In this document: piece after piece, positions 58,785 to 64,000 of the stretch
Layout of the letters: every line of letters begins with the position of its first letter
Position numbering within the stretch: the first letter of the stretch is position 1
NCBI RefSeq assembly: GCF_040412425.1
Contig: NC_089761.1
Span: 21,987,644 to 22,051,643, forward strand
Origin: Macrobrachium rosenbergii
Lineage: Eukaryota > Arthropoda > Malacostraca > Decapoda > Palaemonidae
Length of the DNA stretch: 64,000 bases
Direction: 5' to 3'
Program-made: the position numbers and the translations under genes
Notes under the pieces: model-generated
Told to the model about the DNA's origin: nothing
The model's input: the letters and a program-made list of their open reading frames with translations, nothing else
Databases searched by the model: none

Positions 58785-60224
58785 TGAAAAGGAATAGGTT
58801 AAAAAACTACTTTTTTATAACACAAAACTAGTTTTTATATATAAATCCATCACCCATATATAACCCTCCTTCAGTCTTAAGTGTCCCCATGAAGTCATGT
58901 CTACCAAGCAGAAGTGATTATTCATGCTCGTACTACCGGGATCCACTGGTAGCAGCTGACCACTGTTCTCACTATTCCAGATGTCTGCATATGAAGGGAG
59001 GGTTAAGGGTTGGGCTGCAGGAAATCGTTATTTGATTGCAGAATTTATGAGAGAAAAACAGTTTTGAGTTATATAAAAATAAACTCAATTTTTTCCATCA
59101 TAACCTCCTCAACCAAACAGTGCTGAATTACAAATTAGGTGGGAAGCAAAGGTGAGCTCCCTAAGTTACTTGAATGTCTGAAGGCCTTGGAACACCTAGG
59201 AGCTGTGAGAGTTAGGGACAGTCTCCAATAACTCTAAGGGTTACTCACAATTGTTGAAAAACCATGGAGTGAAAAGAAGACACTTGTACTGGTAAGATGC
59301 ACGTTCACTGTCAACAACCACATAACTATTGAAATGAGACGCTGACACTAATGCCTCTGGAATACTACATCTTTTGTTGTCATTAATGGCTGAATACTGA
59401 TGACTTAAGAGGATGCAGGAAATGAAGGCTCCCAACATTTACCTGCTTTCACTGACAGTTCCAATGTCAACAATTCCAACCATTTTTCTGTAATGCCAAT
59501 CCAGTAAATATTTATGCATGAAGATGACATCCCCAGGTACCTGCTTCAAAATAGATGTTGTGCACATATTTGGAAGCTACCAAAGTAGAAAGGGCTATAA
59601 TCTTGTGAACTCTCACCTTACCCTCTGACATGTCCCTCTAAGTGTTTGAACACAATATGATGTTACTGGATATGTCTCTCTCTCACTGACTCTCACATAT
59701 GAAAATCCTTGCGTTCAGGCCTCTAAGGATATTGGTTCTTCACAGACAGTGCTGGATGGCTTTCACTGGAAAAGGTAATTTTCATTACTCATCAATGAGG
59801 GCTAGAAGGAATAGAAAAAAAAGTGCAGTGGTATGGTCTTGACTACTGGAAGACTGATTCTTTGTCATAAAATCAAGAACTAATATGACAAACCAACTGG
59901 TGACTGGCCTCTTGGATGCACACCTTGCCCTATATTGCAAGCAGCTTACTGACTTAAAGCAGCAAATACTACACGAAATACAATTTTCAATATGAAATCT
60001 ATCAATGATGAGTTCCAACAGCAGCATGGAGACATGGGAACCGGTGCCAAATCCCACTTTGAAACTTTAAGAAACCTTCAAAGAACTTCATCAAAATGTT
60101 GATTTCACCTGCTCAGCACAATTGAAGCATCAATATTTAAGCTCAAATTCTGAATACCTCCACAAGCGTATACCTGTAGCCCATGATAGCAAAAGCAGAA
60201 AACTTCACTTACTAGAGGGAATTA

Positions 60225-60485
60225 TGGAAGGCAATAGGGAATGGAATACAAAATAGAGTAAAAAAGGCTTTAAAGGTGTAAGAAGAGGAAATACTCCCAG
60301 CTGCATTATAAAACAACTATTTGGAGAGGGTAGTAAGATGGAAGAAAAAGAATATGAATGGAGGTACAGTAAAAGGAATGAAAGAAGTTGCAGCTAAGTG
60401 CCAAAGGGATGCCACAAAGAACCTTAAGTAGTGCCTGCAGTGCACCGATTGAGGTGAACTGATGGCACTATCCCCACCAACACTT
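60225..60485 (-). repeat. Decapod-type SINE, reverse copy
   Basis: The plus strand carries AGTTGCAGCTAAGTGCCAAA, GGGATGCCACAAAGAACCTT and CTGCAGTGCACCGATTGAGG, the inverse of the SINE at 49895 over most of its length. Confidence 0.75.
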
Positions 60486-60989
60486 GGATGGAAGGCAATA
60501 AGGGGGAAAATTCACTGTAAAAAAATGATCTTTGTTACTAGCATGCAGGACTGGTGCTTGTCATATGTAACCAAAGTAGCAAAGCTTGTACGTTACAATA
60601 ATTTGCTCAGGAAAAGTGGAATGCCAAAACACAGAAGTGAATTACTAATGAAAAGCATGATAAATGATTATAAATGAATATCAGCGACAGAATAACTGCT
60701 GAGGCTGGCAAGCAAATGAAGTAGGACAAATTCACCCAGAGCTGTTATCAAGAGGTCAAAACTCACGACCAGCGAGGTCAGATGCCTCCTAACTGTGGAC
60801 CCAGGAAGCATGCCTTCATAACAATCTCTTCTGTCTGGCAAATAGAAGTCTGACGGGGACATTTAAGCCACTAAATGAGGGCTATATATTGTTATTTGGC
60901 TTGTGACAAATTAAGTTAAAGCATCAGTAATTAATGGTGTTATTCACATTTACAAAATGCTATTATCATTATTTTTAAAAAGTACTTTA

Positions 60990-61075
60990 CAGTCATACCC
61001 CAAACTTACGCGAGATTAGGTTCCAGAACCCCTCGCGCAAGGTGAATTTTTGCGTAAGTTTGGCATGGTCTCTAA
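60990..61075. repeat. MITE end with internal hairpin
   Basis: TACAGTCATACCCCAAACTT, then ACGCGAGATTAGGTTCCAGA, and the inverse GCGTAAGTTTGG form a hairpin. The start resembles the left end of the element at 30099 (CAGGTATTCCCCTACTTACG, then GGGTTAGGTTCC). Confidence 0.55.
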
Positions 61076-61149
61076 AAATGCTAATAAATGCTTATTTCTA
61101 AAGTGTAAACACTAAATATGATCTTAATCATGCTTCCAAATGATTAAGT

Positions 61150-62226
<1,077 letters not shown>

Positions 62227-62498
62227 TTGACCACTAATCAGCAACACTACCCCTTCTTGTCATGTTAAAGTGACACGTCTGACAGCTTTTTGCCTTCAAG
62301 CTTCTTACAGGTGAGGGAAAAATATTTGTTTGTTTATAATACTTATCACATACGAATTTTGTAACTACAGTTATATTATTATTATTATTATTATTATTTA
62401 ATCTTATTAAGATCTGAAAATTAGTATTTATTAGGTAAAAAATTTATTTATTCTACAAAACAAATAAACATATACATGTACCATAAAAATTCCCTCAT

Positions 62499-62502
<4 letters not shown>

Positions 62503-62587
<85 letters not shown>
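62503..62587. repeat. (GA)n microsatellite
   Basis: About 40 GA units with one interruption (AAAGAGAG). Confidence 0.98.
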
Positions 62588-62879
62588 GTTATTACTTTTA
62601 TTATTTAATGTTATTTAACCCTTAAATGCCGAGCCTCTATTTACAAAAGTGTCTGTCGATGTCAGGAACTGGCGGCGTTCGGGAGTTAGCACCGAAGCGG
62701 AAAAAAAGTTTTTTCAAAAAATCACAGCACGCTTAGTTTTCAAGATGAAGAGTTCACTTTTGGCTCCGTTTTTTGTCATTGCTTGAAGTTTAGTATGCAA
62801 CCATCAGAAATGAAAAAAAATATCATTATCATATATCAATATTGGAATATATGACAGAGCAAAAAAAAATTTCATATAT

Positions 62880-64000
62880 AATTGTATACAAATCGCGTTG
62901 TGAGCAAAACGGTTAAAGCTAATGAGTTATTTTTTTTCCATTGTATTGTACACTAAATTGCAATGATTTTGGTATATAACAAATTGTAAAACGATCAAAG
63001 CAACAACAAAGAGAAAATATTATCACAAAATGATGCATGAATTCGTAACGTGTGGACATACAAACAAGTTTTTTTAAAATTCACCATAAATCGAAATATT
63101 GTGCTAGAGACTTCCCGCTTGATGCAAAATGAAGGTAATTGATTTAATATTACTAGACTGTAAGTGTTTTAGGTTACATTGCAGTTTTCAACCATTTCGG
63201 TCTGTTGCTTGACCAAGGTTGAATTTTTTCTATTTATCGTGATTTATATGAAAATATTTCAAAACTGATAAAAGCTACAACATGAGTTATTTTTTTGTTG
63301 TATTCTACATGATATTACGCAAATTTTCATGTATAACATTTTATGTAAGGCCTAATATAAAATGGTGCAAAATTACGACAAGGTGACTAAAGAAATTCTA
63401 AGATTTTCAGCTGTTGTCACACAGGAGGTAAGGAAAATTTTTTTTCAAAAATTACAATAAATCGAAATATTGTGCTAGAGACTTCCCGTTTGTTGCAAAA
63501 TGAAGGTAAATGATTGAATGTTACTAGAATGTAAGAGTTTTAGCCTACAATTGCGTTTATCGACCATTTCGGTCGAGTCAAAGTTGACTGGAAGGTTGAA
63601 ATTTTGGCATTATCGTGATTTACATGAAAATATTTCAAAACTGATAAAAGCTACAACCATGGGTTGTTTTTTGTTGTATTTTACATGAAATTGCACACAT
63701 TTTCATATATAAAACTTTATGTAACGGCTAATATAAAACGGTGCAAACATTACGAATTTCCGAGATTTTCGGCAGAGTTACCGCGCATGGACGTAAGGAA
63801 AAAGTTTTTTTTTAAAATTCACCATAAATCGAAATATTGTGCTAGAGACTTCCCGTTTGTTGCAAAATGAAGGTAAATGATTGAATATTACTAGAATGTA
63901 AGAGTTTTAGCTTACAATTGCATTTTTTCGACCATTTGGTTGAGTCAAAGTTGATCAAGGTTGAAATTTTGGCACTTATCATGATTTATATGAAAAATAT
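62880..64000. repeat. Tandem repeat, about 370 bp period, running off the right edge
   Basis: CATAAATCGAAATATTGTGC followed by TAGAGACTTCCCG.TTG occurs at about 63085, 63454 and 63822. Each is followed by TGCAAAATGAAGGTAA, a CCATTTCGGT-type segment (the last reads CCATTTGGTTGAG), and AAAATATTTCAAAACTGATA or its start. At least three copies, diverged by scattered changes. Confidence 0.9.

Overview
The window looks like nuclear DNA from an arthropod, most likely a decapod crustacean. It is AT-rich and intron-dominated. It carries long (GA)n tracts, decapod-style SINEs and MITEs, and DIRS-type retroelements. The one gene identified with certainty is most like animal TRRAP (Drosophila Nipped-A). 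Species cannot be fixed from the sequence alone.

The backbone is a TRRAP/Nipped-A gene on the minus strand. It starts with ATG at 45740 and leaves the window at position 1, with 18 coding exons visible. They code for about 2,800 residues: the N-terminus, the long HEAT-repeat solenoid and the start of the FAT domain. The pseudokinase and FATC regions lie beyond position 1. One exon (29966 to 25243) is about 4.7 kb. Most exons join in consistent phase with GT/AG borders. Three places (26750-25243, 24698-24482, 23100-23028) carry clustered single-base frame breaks although the protein stays recognisable across the frames. This suggests uncorrected indels, or less likely a decaying allele.

Introns hold most of the repeats. 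Two copies (5857-12170 and 34008-40361) of a roughly 6.3 kb tyrosine-recombinase (DIRS-like) retroelement sit in two large introns, both coding on the minus strand. They contain recognisable gag-like, reverse transcriptase, RNase H and tyrosine recombinase remnants. Their inverted ends carry a U1-snRNA-5'-end/splice-donor-like motif. Each copy contains a 5S rRNA-like sequence at a different site, and copy 1 also contains a nearly complete U6 snRNA-like sequence. A second, smaller family (42403-43123) has the same end layout. Other repeats are a LINE fragment (2240-3340), TA-flanked MITEs (32996-33359, 30099-31690), small foldbacks, and SINEs.

Upstream of TRRAP (45.8-64 kb) there is a large palindrome (46850-47595), several SINEs, a LINE tail, and a possible last exon of another minus-strand gene near 58.7 kb. 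After these come GA-rich tandem units and a roughly 370-bp tandem repeat running off the right edge. No prokaryotic features, CRISPR array or intact second gene were found.
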